DNA from: Opisthocomus hoazin
Lineage: Eukaryota; Chordata; Aves; Opisthocomiformes; Opisthocomidae
DNA: 64,000 nt
Direction: 5' to 3'
Assembly (NCBI RefSeq): GCF_030867145.1
Contig: NC_134419.1
Coordinates: forward strand, 7,033,501-7,097,500
Part shown: positions 48,711-61,700 of the stretch, one piece after another
Layout of the letters: the number at the start of each line of letters is the position of its first letter
Numbering within the stretch: position 1 is the first letter of the stretch
The notes under the pieces: generated by a model
Databases searched by the model: none
The model's input: the letters and a program-made list of their open reading frames with translations, nothing else
What the model was told of the DNA's origin: nothing
Made by a program: the position numbers and the translations under genes

Positions 48711-51700
48711 GTAGGTAGGCGGCGCGGCCGGGCCGGGCCGGGCGGCAGCGCTCGACGCGGAGCTGACGGTCGCTCCCGCCGCCCCTTGCCTTGCAGAGGA
48801 TCGGGCTGCAGCTGCGCGCCACGCTGGAGAACATCACCCGGCTGCGGGCCGAGGGCGAGGATTTCCCCTGGTTCCTCAAGGTGCGGCGGCGCGGGGCCTG
48901 CGGGGCGCGGCAGCGGGGCTGCGGGCGGTCCGGCGGGGCGCCGGGCGGCAGGGCCGCTGCTGCCCCTTCCACAGCGGCGTGGCTTTCCCCGCTGCGTGCA
49001 GCGGGCTGCTGCGGGAGCGGCGGCAGAAGTACAGACACGTGCGTTTGTTACTGGAGAGGCTGGAGTGCGAGCGCTGGTGGGTGCCTCCGCTGGCCAGGCG
49101 GCTGGCAGTCCAGTGTCCACCGGCAGCTGACCCGGTGAACGGTGAGATGCGTTGCTCCCGTCTTTTATTTTGTGACCGTGCTTTGTTAACGCGTTTTCCA
49201 TCCAAGGCGCCGAAGGGCAGCTCCTCTGCGGCAGCGGTCGGGTCAGCTCACGGGCCTGTCGGGACAGACGGATGAACAAAGATACCCTGACTGATAAACA
49301 CGAAGTTTTTTACAACGACAGTGGTGAAACCCTGGCACAGGTTGCCCAGAGAGGTGGTAGATGCCCCATCCCTGGAGACATTCAAGGCCGGGTATGACAG
49401 GGCTCTGAGCAACGTGGTCTAGCTGCTCACTGCAGGGGGGTGGGGTTGATGGCCTCTAAAGGTCCCTTCCAACCCAAACCATTCCATGATTCTACAATTG
49501 TGCCTCCGGCTCCTCTCAGCTGTGAACCAGTGGGGTTTGTGACTCTGGAGGGCTCGCATCAGCTTCTTCAATTTTTTAATCCCAGATGAGTGTCAGCTTT
49601 AAATTCTCTGATTTATGTTCATTTTTCAGCTGAAATGTGGGAACTGTGGTGAAGTTTCTGAGAAATGGCAGTGTCTGCGATTGATGGTATGTCTCCCTGC
49701 TGTAACCTGCATCAGAACAAAAATGAGAAAACACACCTGCCTCTTACATGCACGGGATATTAGTGTCAGGGATGTGACGACTTGCACTTGAGATGCGATA
49801 GTATTTTAATAGCTACATGCATTCAGGAAATTAATTCCATAGTAAAATAAATATTTGGAGACTGTTAATTGACATGCCATTGGAATGGTGACTGTTGGTG
49901 ACAAAGTATTTACATCTGCTTAGTAAAGCTGCCTTTCTGTAAAAATGTAATTTGAAAACAAATTTTGAAGTGTTATCAGAATAAGGGTGTGCCTGTAGCA
50001 TACTTCTCTGATGTTGATGGAATCTTTTTGGAGAAGTTCAGGTAATTTGAGTTGAGTTAAGCGTGCTAAATTAGCATTTGGAAACTGAAAATGCAGGATA
50101 AAATTGTGTTCTTAGGAATAATCATCCCTTTTTGTTGCATACTACTGAATGGTAAGAATCTGTTTTGAGGAATTAATGGAACATGCCTATGTGGACAAGA
50201 CATAACTATCCATCATTCACCATTTTAAATACAGAACAGAATTATTCTTTGCAATCACAGCTTTCTGAATTATAGATCTCTCTAGTTTAACAAAAGCCTT
50301 CTCACTGCAGTATTTTTAAAAAGTTAAAGACGGTTGCTGTAAAACCACTCCAGTGGCTCAGCCAGAGCGCAGTTAAGAACGATGTCTCTGTTGCCGTGGT
50401 TTTTAGGACAGTGCTCCCCTGAAAGGAGGCAGAGGAAGTGCCACCATGGTGCAGAAATGCAAGCTGTGCTGCAGGGAGAACTCCGTTGGTATGTGCTTAG
50501 AAATTTCAGAGGCATCATCCATTTTACACTTTCTCTCCTAAGTTTATTTTTTAGTCCCCATTTTTGCTTGATGGTGTTGTAAAGAATATTCAGCAGGGAT
50601 TTTTTTCCTTGTACGTTGGTGCTTGAGTTTACAACAGGTACTTACTTGTCATAATGCTCATGAAGTAGACAGCAGGGCCTCCTGGAGAGTTCGGGTTTCT
50701 TCAGGAACAAAACTCATATCCGTATTGTCATTTTACAAAAGCATGCAATTTTTTTTTTGCATTGGCAGGTAACAAAATGGTGCAATGTAAACTTCTCAGG
50801 AATTTAGGGCCAACAGCAGGAACTGCTTGGTTACTTTGTTTCTCTTACTTTGTATAAGGGAATTTCTTTGAAAGAAGAAGGTGGTGCTTGGTTTGTGCTG
50901 CATAAAACTGAAGACGTAATGCCACTCACTTTTACCTTCTTTTTTTTTTAGATATTTTAAGTCAGACAATCAAACCTTACAATGTAAGTTTGTTTTCTAT
51001 ATAACAAGTGAAAGATAAATATTAATAATATTTTTAGGTTTTGCTTTATCATCACATGCCTCTTCCAAGAACACAAAAAGCTGGTATTCTCCTCTGACAG
51101 AAAATTGTCTCCTGTAGACTCCTGCATGCAGTCTCAAATGTAGAATCATCCGTGACACATTTCATATGTAAAACACAAAATTGTATCACTGAAATTAGAG
51201 GCAATCATACAATGCCCATATTAGTTTCCTTTTGAAGGCTTCCTTGTGGCAGATTAAGGAATTCTAGTTAATTATCACCTATTAAATGAGTCCTAGAATT
51301 TTGCTGTCACTGGGGACATCAGTTGATAGTACTGCCTTTAAAGCAGTTTATTCCTAGACTAATGCTTATCACTGTCTTTCTCTGTTAGATGAAAACTAAT
51401 GGTATTCTGACTCAATTGTAGGCTGAAGACAGCGAGAAATTCAAAACAATAGTGGAGTTTGAATGCCGAGGCCTGGAACCGGTTGACTTCCAGCCACAGG
51501 TGAGTTCCTAGTTGTGATTTGTTTCTCAGTTTTTAAGAGCACTTCTTATAGACTCGAGAGTGATAAAATGCACACTATTGGAAATGGTACTGCTCCTCCT
51601 GGAACGTCCTAGACCTCCCCAGTTTTCCACCCTCTCCACAGTTCTTTCTTTTACTTTATTTGACTCAGAAAAGAAAAACCCACCCATAAGCAGCGAACAC

Positions 51701-54700
51701 TAAGAACTCTGGTATTCTTTGTGGCAGTCAAATCGAAAATTAAACACACCTTGGAGTTGTGTTCGAATTGCCTTACAGGTGCCTCAGCACTGCTCATCTG
51801 AACTCACTTGAAAGGTCTTCATTGCTCAGGTTATTGCAGAAGGGAGTCTTTCCTGAGGGGGAACTGCAGGAGTGCCTCTTTGGATAGCCATGTGCAGGAG
51901 AGTGCCACTTTGCTTCTCGGTATGTTACAGAGAGTAAAAGAAGTTCAGGTTATGAACAGTTTTCAGGATATGGCCTCTCAAAAAATCGTATTGTCTTTGA
52001 GCTTTGACACACCAAAGCCATAGGAAATGAATATTGACATTTTTCCATTCGACTCTTGATCAGACAGAGACTGAAGATCAACAGCAGCTAAAGACTGTTG
52101 CAAAGCAAACCTCAAGGTTCAAGTTAAAGGATTTCTTCAGGGCCAAGCCAGTCTTCAGCCATTCATTTGGTTGTGCATGGTCATGCTGTATGCAAGCTAA
52201 CTCCCTACTATATTTAACCTATTATTCCAGTTGGATTAGGTGTAAATAGACTGACAAATATAAACCTGTCTTATCCTTCCCTCAGACTGTGACACTATGC
52301 TAAGAAACAGACCAAAAAGTGCTGATCCTACGAAGAATTTGGTATAAATAAAATCACCACTGCAGTGTGCTGCAGGAGGTAGTCTTTATTTATCTAAGCT
52401 AAGCCCATCTTTGCGAGGAACAGAATGGTTATTGGTTTATTCCTGTTTGAAAGCTTTGCAGCCAGACCTAGGAACTTGCACTTCAAGAAAAAAATCTATG
52501 AGACTACAAAATGTTTATAGCTCTGCATCCTAGCTGTCAATTTTAATCTGCAGTACAAAGACTTCACAGCTGTAATAAAGCTTTTAATTTAATGTTCTCA
52601 AAGTTTGGTCTGTGCGCTCTTTTGGAAAGCACACTTGAATCCCTGAGCAGATATTTCACTGAAGTTTCTGATGCCTAAATATATATATTTCTGCAGTTCC
52701 AAATAATTCTGTAAACTGCTTTATACTTGACATGATCCAAGCCAGCCTGCCTTCTCCACAACCTTAGGTCTGGCTTTTGATTAGCACCAAACAGGATTGG
52801 CCATAGCATTACTGTATTTTCTTTGTATTTTTTGATAGACATAATACAACCATACCTTAAGTCAATTTAGAGTGGCTTAATGCATGCATGTCTTATTTAA
52901 ATTATAGTAGTTTTCTCAGAAAAAACATTTGAAAGAGGAGGAAGTATCCTTTGATTCTCTGACAGAAACCTTTTTTTCCTGCCTAGTAGCAGCAACAACA
53001 AATTCAGTCTAGGTACTTGTGTGTCTTAATAATGGGCAAGGACAATTTTTTTGCCCCCAATTACTTACGTTTCTTGTTTAATGTGCTTAAGTAGGTACAT
53101 GTACTGCAAATCTGATATATAATTTTTTGTTTTACTTGAGGATAGTTCAGCTTCTTTCTTGTCCTCGTCCCTCAAGTGAATGCTTCAACTAGAACATGGA
53201 GGTTTCTTTACAAAGTCTCTTTTAAACCTTCTTAAGCTTCTTTGGTTTGTGGCACAACCAATAACTTCACTGGTAACTAACACGTTGAGAAGTCAGTAGG
53301 CATTTTTGCTTCTTCGGGGTGTGCTTATGCTTTAGCTGTTGGTCCTTCAGCAGTCAGCTGGGGCCAACAAGTCCCCGCCGGTCCCAGCTCCCTGCTGCAG
53401 AGATTCACCGAATCTCTGCACTGATGACAGAGCTGCCAGAACAGAAGTTCCGCCGAGTGTCTGGCAGAGAAGCTTGTAATTCCAGTCACATGGCTTCTTG
53501 TTCCTTGGAGGGCTGCTGAATATCTCCAGGTGGCAAAAGCAAGTCTTCTTTTATTTTTCTAGTGTTTGTTCTGTACTGCAGCTCTGCATTTTTGTCCCAC
53601 GATGCTGACCTTCTTCTGCACCCCAAGCAGTTCCCCTGAGATGGGCTGCTGAGAATTACATAAAGGCCACATTCGCACTGTGCCTTGCAGATAGCTCTCC
53701 TGTTGTTACGTCTGCCACACTCCGTGGTTTAACTCCCAAGTGCTTAACCTTCCATTCAAATCCCAAAATATTTTAAAATCACGTGGCTTACTTCACACAT
53801 TCTTACACAGTTAGATGTCTGACTGGCACCAGTGGGGATTTCTTTATCAAAAAATGCAAGTGTAGATCCCTTGCAAAGGAAGAAGCTACCTTTGCTTTTT
53901 AGCCTCTTCTTACTAAAATTCTGTAGTCAGAAATGGCAATGTAAGAAACCTTCCTGTACGCTACAGAGGCAGCTGAGATTTTTAAATTTACTTTTAAAAC
54001 TAATAAAACTTAATTTACAGCTTGATAACTGTGAACCCTAAAAGGAGAGAGCTGTTCCAATAGAAGACAGAACACCTTGCTCTTGTGGTATATCTCACTG
54101 ATACGCTACTTCCTTCTTAGTGCTATGCTTTCTTTCAAGTCTTTAAAAACGACGACTAACACCAGTGAAGAACTCTTCCCTTAGAAATGACTGTTTGGGT
54201 GTCCTAATCCCTTCATTCAGCCAGCTGATCCTCCTTTCACGGAAAGCTTGCTAGTCACTTCTGCACATAAATCCAATACAGGCTGTTCCTTCTCTAGAGT
54301 GTCTTGGATTCTGACAATACTTAAGCCAAAACTATTAACTTTCTTCCACATTTTCTTTCTATTAATTTCTTGCAGTGTAAGTTTATTATGAAGCTATTTC
54401 ATACATAATGCCTATCTGGATTGTGAACACAAATGAAAGCTATTAGTAGTTGGATGCTGCTATGTGAACTTTGAAACTCAGATTTAACATTATCCAGAAT
54501 TCTTGGAAATACATTTTTGTCAGGAAAAGTAGAGGAGCAGCGTTCCCTCATTTTACTCCGTGGTTGCTTAGATTGAATTTACCCAATTCACACACAGGTT
54601 CACAACCTTATACTGACCCTTAACCAGGAAAGAGCTGGACCATTCTTTCTACCTAATTTAAAAGAAATACAATAAAAGTTTGTGCTGAGTTACTGTTTCA

Positions 54701-55740
54701 ATGATCATATTTATTATTTTCTTGGTACAATTTATTCTTAAAACCTTACTGCAAATGTGTTCACAGGGAGGGTTTGTCGCTGAAGGTGCAGAATCTGGCA
54801 CACCTTTTAATGACATAAACTTGTTAGAAAAGGTATGTGTCTTAGTTTCAATAGTAAATCTAACTATCTACCTTTCTTTCCCTAAGTCACTAGTCCAAAA
54901 TACACACCCTGCACATGCAGGAGACTAGTTTTGCTCTTTCATGTAGGCACGGGAAGGTCATAGCTGGAGAAACTAAATTGACTGTGAACAACCAGCATTA
55001 CTAACAGCGTCATTTGAGAAGTGCGCCTTTTATAGCTTTGCAGCTGACAAAGGTAGAAATGCAACTTTTCTTTTAAGTCACTCGGGAATTCCAGTGAGCA
55101 AACACTTGGAATACTAAATGGCTGGGGTTATTCAGAGTGGCGAACTGATTTTTCTAGGAATACGCCTGCACTTCTTCCTGTGCGCAGAGATATTAAAAAG
55201 TAATATAAAGACACTGTCCTCCAAAGCTCAGGATAATGACTCCAGCATTGCAAATCTTCCTTGGCTGTGAGCAAGAATCTCAAGGTCAAATCTGTTCCCT
55301 GGAATCCTACTTGGCAGGGATCTGCTTGTCTGCTTACCCACCTGACGAGGGTATTGTAAATGATAGATAATCCTTTCGTCTGCCGTGGTAGCTGTCTTGT
55401 CCACTACAGGCTGTGGACTACATATGAAAAAAAAAATTATTAAGTACAAACACTGAGACTGAAGCTTATTTAATTTCAGGTCAGTGCTCCTGCTTCTCTC
55501 GGATACCAGAACTTAGCTTACTGACTGCACAGTGCTTTCCACAGAAATCTAAGACCCAAACTTTGAGCAAGGCTTAGTTTCAGTTTGAATTCCAGTCTGT
55601 GATTTAGACACTATTGCATTCTATCTTCTGTGACTGATAATGTGAAATCTTATTTCCTATAGGATTGGAATGACTATGACGAAAAAACAAAGGAATCTGT
55701 TGGAATCTATGAAGTTACCCATAAATTTGTAAAATGCTGA
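48705..55740 (+). CDS. CZIB: CZIB (C1orf123), CXXC-motif zinc-binding protein
   Basis: Complete. Exons 48705-48710, 48797-48880, 49630-49686, 50407-50488, 50952-50983, 51422-51499, 54767-54832 and 55663-55740 sum to 483 nt, 160 codons plus stop, the human length. The two zinc-binding CXXC pairs are CGNC (residues 33-36) and CKLC (67-70). The protein reads GLQLRATLENITRLRAEGED at the start and ESVGIYEVTHKFVKC at the end. The family (DUF866) is a small, conserved eukaryotic zinc-binding fold whose cellular role is poorly defined. The start is set by homology: exon 1 codes only Met-Gly. The gene converges on CPT2. Confidence 0.97.
48797..48880 (+). CDS. CZIB: CZIB exon 2
   Basis: 84 nt, acceptor CTTGCAG, donor AAG|GTGCGG. 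Ends GEDFPWFLK. Confidence 0.95.
49318..49496 (+). mobile_element. CR1 LINE 3' end in CZIB intron 2
   Basis: Plus-orientation CR1 tail: GGTTGCCCAGAGAGGTGG, then ATGGCCTCTAAAGGTCCC, CCAACCCAAACC and a short ATTCCATGATTCTAC terminal repeat. About 180 bp only. Confidence 0.9.
49630..49686 (+). CDS. CZIB: CZIB exon 3
   Basis: 57 nt: LKCGNCGEVSEKWQCLRLM, with the first CXXC. Confidence 0.95.
50407..50488 (+). CDS. CZIB: CZIB exon 4
   Basis: 82 nt: SAPLKGGRGSATMVQKCKLC, with the second CXXC. Confidence 0.95.
50952..50983 (+). CDS. CZIB: CZIB exon 5
   Basis: 32 nt: ILSQTIKPYN, between a T-rich acceptor and GTAAGT. Confidence 0.94.
51422..51499 (+). CDS. CZIB: CZIB exon 6
   Basis: 78 nt: AEDSEKFKTIVEFECRGLEP and on to QPQ. 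Donor CAG|GTGAGT. The next intron is 3.3 kb with no recognised gene. Confidence 0.95.
54767..54832 (+). CDS. CZIB: CZIB exon 7
   Basis: 66 nt: GGFVAEGAESGTPFNDINLL and EK. Donor AAG|GTATGT. Confidence 0.95.
55663..55740 (+). CDS. CZIB: CZIB exon 8
   Basis: 78 nt: DWNDYDEKTKESVGIYEV and THKFVKC, TGA at 55738-55740. Confidence 0.95.
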   Translation, partial: DWNDYDEKTKESVGIYEVTHKFVKC

Positions 55741-55753
55741 AGTTCAGACCCCT

Positions 55754-55759
55754 AATAAA
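55754..55759 (+). terminator. CZIB: CZIB proximal polyadenylation hexamer
   Basis: AATAAA 14 bases after the stop; probably too close to be the main site. Confidence 0.4.
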
Positions 55760-55885
55760 TACTGACCTGTTCATTGCTGAAGGAGCTGTAACCATCAGAG
55801 ACTCTGTCTCCTCAGAGATACTTTTTACGTGGCTGTTCTTCAGAAATGGAAACCTAAGTTGTACTCACTGTCCCCAGGATGTCCT

Positions 55886-55891
55886 AATAAA
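55886..55891 (+). terminator. CZIB: CZIB polyadenylation signal
   Basis: AATAAA about 146 bases after the stop codon. Confidence 0.7.
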
Positions 55892-55919
55892 ATATTTCCA
55901 CAGAGCACTTTGAGATGCC

Positions 55920-58104
55920 CTCAGTGCAAACTGAAAAGAGTATATACGTTTGACTGAAGTGTGCCATTTTCTTAATGTTGTTTTTTTGAATATATATGGT
56001 TGTGAGGGACTGTAGCTTAACTACTGTATCAACAGTAACTACTTAGAGTAACTACTTAAGACAACTTACTGCCTTAAGGTTTTTAATAGCCTATCCCCAG
56101 GAGAACCCACATTTGATTCTCTAACATAAGCAAAAAAATCTTTTCACTCACCGCTCCTATCATGAGGAAACAGCCACAAGTATTAGTAAAGGGACTGTGT
56201 TAACTGTTGGAAGTGAAAAGGTACGTCTTTAATAGCTTTCGGTCAGTTCCAGTAAAGACACCGAGGTGAGTGTACCGAGAACACTTACTAAGCTTGACCG
56301 CTATTGACACTTATACATAGCTGTTACAATCTTCTGAAAATTAAGTTATCTTTCTGAGTGTGTCAGTAAGTAAACTTCACTCATTTCTAGTTGAAGACAG
56401 ATCTTCTACTCCTTGGCAAGTGCACTCACAGTCTTGCCAGGTGTTTTAAAGAAAACAACAACCAACCAAAAACACAAACCCAAAAACCTTCTTTAGTGAA
56501 TTTCATTTAAAGACTTTTGGTCTGATTATTTCCTTCATCCCTACCAAATGGTCACCCTCCTTTCTTTGTTTAAATGAGCAAGAATAATCATGGTAAGTTT
56601 TAAAGTAAGTTTTAAAATAATCCTTTTCAACTGAAAACTAGAAAAGCACATTACAGGCTGCAGAGGTAACAGCCCTGACTAGGAACAGCCTGTGGACTTA
56701 CATATTTAAAGCAAGCCTCTCCCCTTCCTAGCATCTGCAGTTCATACTTCAAGATAGGGCATTGCTTACACTTACTGTGATAAAGAAAAAACAACACTGG
56801 GAGAACCTGGAAGCTGAGATATCCAAAGCAAGAGTAAAGGCAAGCAGGTTTCTGAGCCTCTGAACCTGATCTGTCACATCCAACCAACATGCTCAGACTT
56901 TATGTTCTGCTAATAGATTTGGTTGTCCAGGACACAGCGGGCTGTGCTGAAAGACAGGAGCTGTGTTAGTTTTACACAGAGCTGCAGAGGCAAGCACTGC
57001 TGCGCTACTCAGCTCCCAAGACAGACTCATCTTCCCAAAAGAAAAGGAGTGGAAGTCGAGGGTTTAAAAGGCAGAGGAGTTCAAGCTGTACACACCACAA
57101 CGAGTTTTGTGCAAAAAGGGGTATCGCATGCAAAGGGCATCTGTGCTGTAATCCCAGCAACTTTGAGCACCTTTGGCTTCTGGACCGACAAAGGCCCTTC
57201 CCCTTTTGCTATCACCCTCTTTACCTGGCAAAGTCCCAGCTGGGAACAGCACATACGGAACTTGTCTGCATCAGTTTCATCTCGCATTCACAGCATCGCG
57301 AAGTTTTACTCATGTCTGCGCTCAAGCTCTCCTGGAATCCTTCAGAGCGTCCTGGTAAGTCTTAGTCTTCGCAATTTCTGCAACAAGCCCCAGTGCATTA
57401 AAGACACAGCTCTAGGCACTAAGACTCTGTCATCTGCTACAATAAATAACATGAAAAGTGCTAGCTGATAGAACAAGGAGGAAATGGGAAAACGTTCTGT
57501 TGAGGTTACTTTTCCACAGTAAGAGGAAGTTTGGAAAGAGAGAACCCCAAAAGATAAAGTTCGGTGATTTTTCTTTTTTAAGGCACAAGAGCACAGCTTT
57601 ACGTAGCAAAACAAAAGCAGATTATTGGACAGACTTCACGTATGGAAGGGGAGAGTCAACACTGCAGAATGCTTTCAGCAATATTCTTTTCAAGCTTTAA
57701 AAGAAACATGAGCTACTGATAAAGGGACTACCCATACTGTACAATTTTGATATGGCAATAAAAGAACTTTGTGGTTATTAATAGACAGCTTTATTACAAT
57801 ACAGTCTTTTCCAGTCAATTTAGCAACACAGTTGGTGATCGCAGGTCACTTAAAGCCGCCCACTTCTATTTTTTGTTTCTCAGAAAGCTGTTACAGTGGG
57901 AAGGCTTCAAGCAGCTGAGGCACAATCAGTTCCGATATCGATTCAAGTTCAAAGACAAAAAGTGTGACAATAATCAAGCTTACTGCAAGAGTGCAAATGT
58001 AACCACTCCTTCATATTTAAAATTATTGCTTTTTTTTTTTTTCAACAGTTTAAGACTGGTATCACAGTGCTGTTGTCTAGCTCATGAAGTCGGTAACAAT
58101 GCTT
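55920..58104. other. Region between convergent CZIB and CPT2
   Basis: About 2.2 kb, partly perhaps CPT2 3' UTR. A 181-codon plus-strand ORF (56923-57468) is present but has no recognisable domain. No repeat seen. Confidence 0.45.
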
Positions 58105-58110
58105 TTTATT
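58105..58110 (-). terminator. CPT2: Candidate CPT2 polyadenylation signal
   Basis: AATAAA on the minus strand about 280 bases downstream of the CPT2 stop. Another lies at 57790-57795. Confidence 0.5.
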
Positions 58111-58390
58111 TTAAATAATGTGTTTTAAGAACACATGGATCTGTTGGAACAGATGGATCTGTTAGTTAATTTTGACATTGTGAATGTCTGTATTTCCTGA
58201 AACACGTATTCAAGGTCTGAACTTGATTTTTTTAAAATAGATATAAATTTCATTGTCAATCTAACAGTATTCAAGTTCAATGAAGATAAATGAAGCCAAT
58301 TAAGCTGGGCAGTCTCAGCCACATTGAACACTGATTAGTATGCCAGCTGGACACAGTCTGCATTTTGTACTGCAACTGACATTTGTATGT

Positions 58391-58722
58391 CTAACTACCG
58401 ATCTTCTTGCCCTTTAAAACATTAAAGATATCCTCTAGTGACTTGTATATACACTGAAGGAATTCTTTACCATTCCTAGTTGGGTAAGAGGAAACATTAC
58501 AACCTATCCAGCCATCATGTACCTGATATCCTACTCCAAAGCCATCGGGCACCACTGGGCCAAACCCTCCTAACTGCACAGCTGGGCTAATCAGCGTGCT
58601 TGTAGAAATGATGTTGTGATTTAGCCGAGCATAGGCTTGGTCTTGATAGAAATCAGGTAGCGCAGTACCTTTGGATAAGGCTAAATAGCGCAAGCCAAAG
58701 AGATGTCGGTCGAATCCCTGAC
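58391..58722 (-). CDS. CPT2: CPT2 exon 5
   Basis: 332 nt: [15 protein letters not shown] at the start, [20 protein letters not shown] near the end, final KGKKIGS. Confidence 0.96.
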
Positions 58723-61700
58723 CTGTTTAAATAAAATAGCAAGTATTAGAGAAATGACTAATTTTTGTGGGAAGTAAACTCACTTATTTTGACATCACAT
58801 CGTTTTTCAGCCACAAAAGAGGAGGTTCTCAGAACTGGGGTTTATTTTTGTATTAGCAGGAATCATTTTTCAGAACCCCAACATTCTGCACTTTTCCTGC
58901 ACGTATCCTAGGGAATGAAGGCTTGCTGGTTTACTGCTAGCCTCCACCAGGAATCATGATAGTAAACAAAAGTGAAATGTTAACAGACAATTTTAATAAT
59001 ACATAGCATTCTTTGATTAACTATTTATCTGAACATATACTGGTTGTTTAAAACAGAGACAGGCTTTCCTAAAATTTATAAATCTAAAGAGGAAGAGGAT
59101 CTTTAATCAACAAAAGAAGGCAAATTTTATACTCTACGGGGTAACATTCAACAGTCAATTTTACTGAAACAATACAAGTTATGCTTCTGGGAAGGACAAT
59201 TCAAAAGAAAGCATTCAGAAAAATACCAGGAGTAGCACAGCCAAAGAATCGGTTTGATTTGGAAGTAGTTAAAGCCTTTGTACCCTGCAGGGATAAAATA
59301 GTAACTCCTTAGACACAAAGCCAAAGTTCTTGGTTGCCGTGGGGAGTACAACATAGACCAAGTATTTATCAAATCTTCACATAGCCCAGCTGCTATAAAG
59401 GCAAAAACTGAAATACAAAAAATTCTCAACACATTAACAGTGAAGTGGGAAGCACAGAGGCATTCTCCTCCATCACGAAATGAGCCACGAAACGAGCCTT
59501 AGAGAACTGCAGCCTTCTGCTTTTGTGAAGTTTACATTATTAGACCTCCATCAAAATGAAATTATTTACTTGTGAAGTAAATGTTTACTTAATAGACATT
59601 TTAGTGCAAAAGCAAGTGTTTGATATATTCCTACTTACCCATAGCAGCTTCTTTTGTCAGACGGCCGTGGTATTTTGAGCACTCCACTATCAACTTCTGA
59701 AGCTCTTCTGTGCTATGTTTGGACAGTTCCCTGACAAAAGCTTCCGAACATTTCTTTGTATGGATGGAGGCAGGACGTATAGTTTCTGTACGACCATGTT
59801 TGAAAGCTGCTGTACTACAAGACTCATATGTAGCAACAGTCTGATTGTACTGTCGAAGGAAAGCCATCTGGAAGGCAAGCTGAGCCACCGCATCCGGGCT
59901 CACCTTCTTCTGCTTTAGAAAGTCCTTACCGCCTTCGTGGAATTGAATCAGATTAAGAGACAGTGCTTCTACACTGGCATCAAATTTCTGTTTGGCTTTG
60001 GTAATTCCTGCTTTTAAGGCATCATTCAGCTTGAAGTCAAGTTTCTGCACTGCTCTAGAAGAGTCTACTGAAGCAGGCTGGGACTGGGGGCTGATGGCTG
60101 GTGCCTTGGTGCTATCTTTAAAAACCTCATTCTGGAACCTGAGCACAGCCACACCATCTCCCCAGGAATGTTCAAAATTAACTCCTGCAGTGCCATCCTT
60201 AGCTATGATAAAATTAAAGGATTTGTCATACCAGCGGTTAGCACCATCTCCATGCAACATAGTGTGGGACAAGTGCACAAAGTCTTTAATGGGAAAATCA
60301 TCTAAACTCAAACAAAACAAAGCAGAGTCTACTTTTTGAAGAGCTTCTTCATTGCCATTATCCAGTAGATTCTTTCTCAGCAATGCCCATGTATCTCGGT
60401 TTTCACTGGAGAGGTAGCCAAGAGGGAAGGCCGGGGCTGGACTGTTGTCGCTAAGGATGTATTTCAAGTGTGCTTGTATTTCTGAAGGTTTCAACATATT
60501 TCCATCTCTATCAATAACATCAAATATATAAAAATTCCCATTTCTCAGCACCAGTAAATGTTTTGCCGTTTCATCCGTATAAAGCTCATCTCTGTTGAGT
60601 TTAGGCAGCCGTGTAGAATTGAAAAGCCTGAAGTACTGAGACATATCTAGGGGATATGCGTTGACCATGTAGGCACCAAACCAAGAAAGTGAAGAAGGCA
60701 CAAATCGGATAATTTTTTTAAAGATCTGAGTGTCACTTTTTTCTGGATTGAGGTGAAAAACCTCTGGTTCAAGATAACCAGCCCTGAAGGTCTTCATAAA
60801 ACGTATAGCAGAAACAGTCATGTTCGTAGCTCGTATGAGCTGATCGTTATATTCAGATTTCGGATCAGGATTAAAAGACATAAATGCATTAAAATTCAAA
60901 ACAACAGGTTCACGTGCCTTTAGGTACATGTCAAACCAGGGACCTGAAAATGGAGAGTTGAGAAATAGGTCAGCAGCTTACTGAGTCAGACCAGAGGTTT
61001 GTGTGCAACATCCTGCCTCCAACAGCGATCATGACTAAACATCTATTGAAGTGTATACGAACAAGACAAACCTATGCAGTAATTCCCCCAAGGATTATTC
61101 CAACCTGCAATTATGAAGAAAGGTACTGTTGGTTAATTGTATAAATACTTTATTTGGAGCAATCTGTATCAAGAGCATCAAGGTCATCAGCAACGAGGGC
61201 CAATTTCCATGTTTTCTAAATGGCTCAGTGATAAACCATAACTCCCGCAAGATACAGTGCAGCTCCCCAGCACTATATTTTGGTGCACACCTCACATTTG
61301 GAGAGGAACATGCCTTTACCTACTCTTAAGCCATTGATTTCTGCACCTCTGTCACTGAGGGCATGCTTCTCTTTCGAACCACCTTTATTTCTGACCCCAG
61401 TGTTTCCCTCATTCCTGGCAGCATTCCTCCATCTACATTTGCTGTCTGGCATTTCCACCTCTCTCCTCTTTCTACCCGCTAAAATGATCAGCACGGGGCA
61501 AAACTCTTGACACCGATGCATTACCATCGGTTTCCCAAGCTGGCAAAAAGACGAGGTTAGAGGAGACCTCACGGTTATTCTTCCACACCCAGAACTGACT
61601 TCGGAAAGCAGAATTACATTTGACACCCACAGATGTTTTAGGCAGTCTGTCCGCGTATCAAGAAGCATGAATGTGGCTCAAAGGTTTTGCGCTTGCCAAA

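Noticed and set aside
48215-49279. 354-codon minus-strand ORF over the CZIB promoter
   Set aside because: Antisense to CZIB exons 1-2 in CpG-rich DNA, Arg/Pro/Ala-rich, typical of a chance GC ORF.
56923-57468. 181-codon plus-strand ORF between CZIB and CPT2
   Set aside because: No domain, no splice context, mixed composition, and no evidence beyond length. It probably overlaps a 3' UTR on the other strand.
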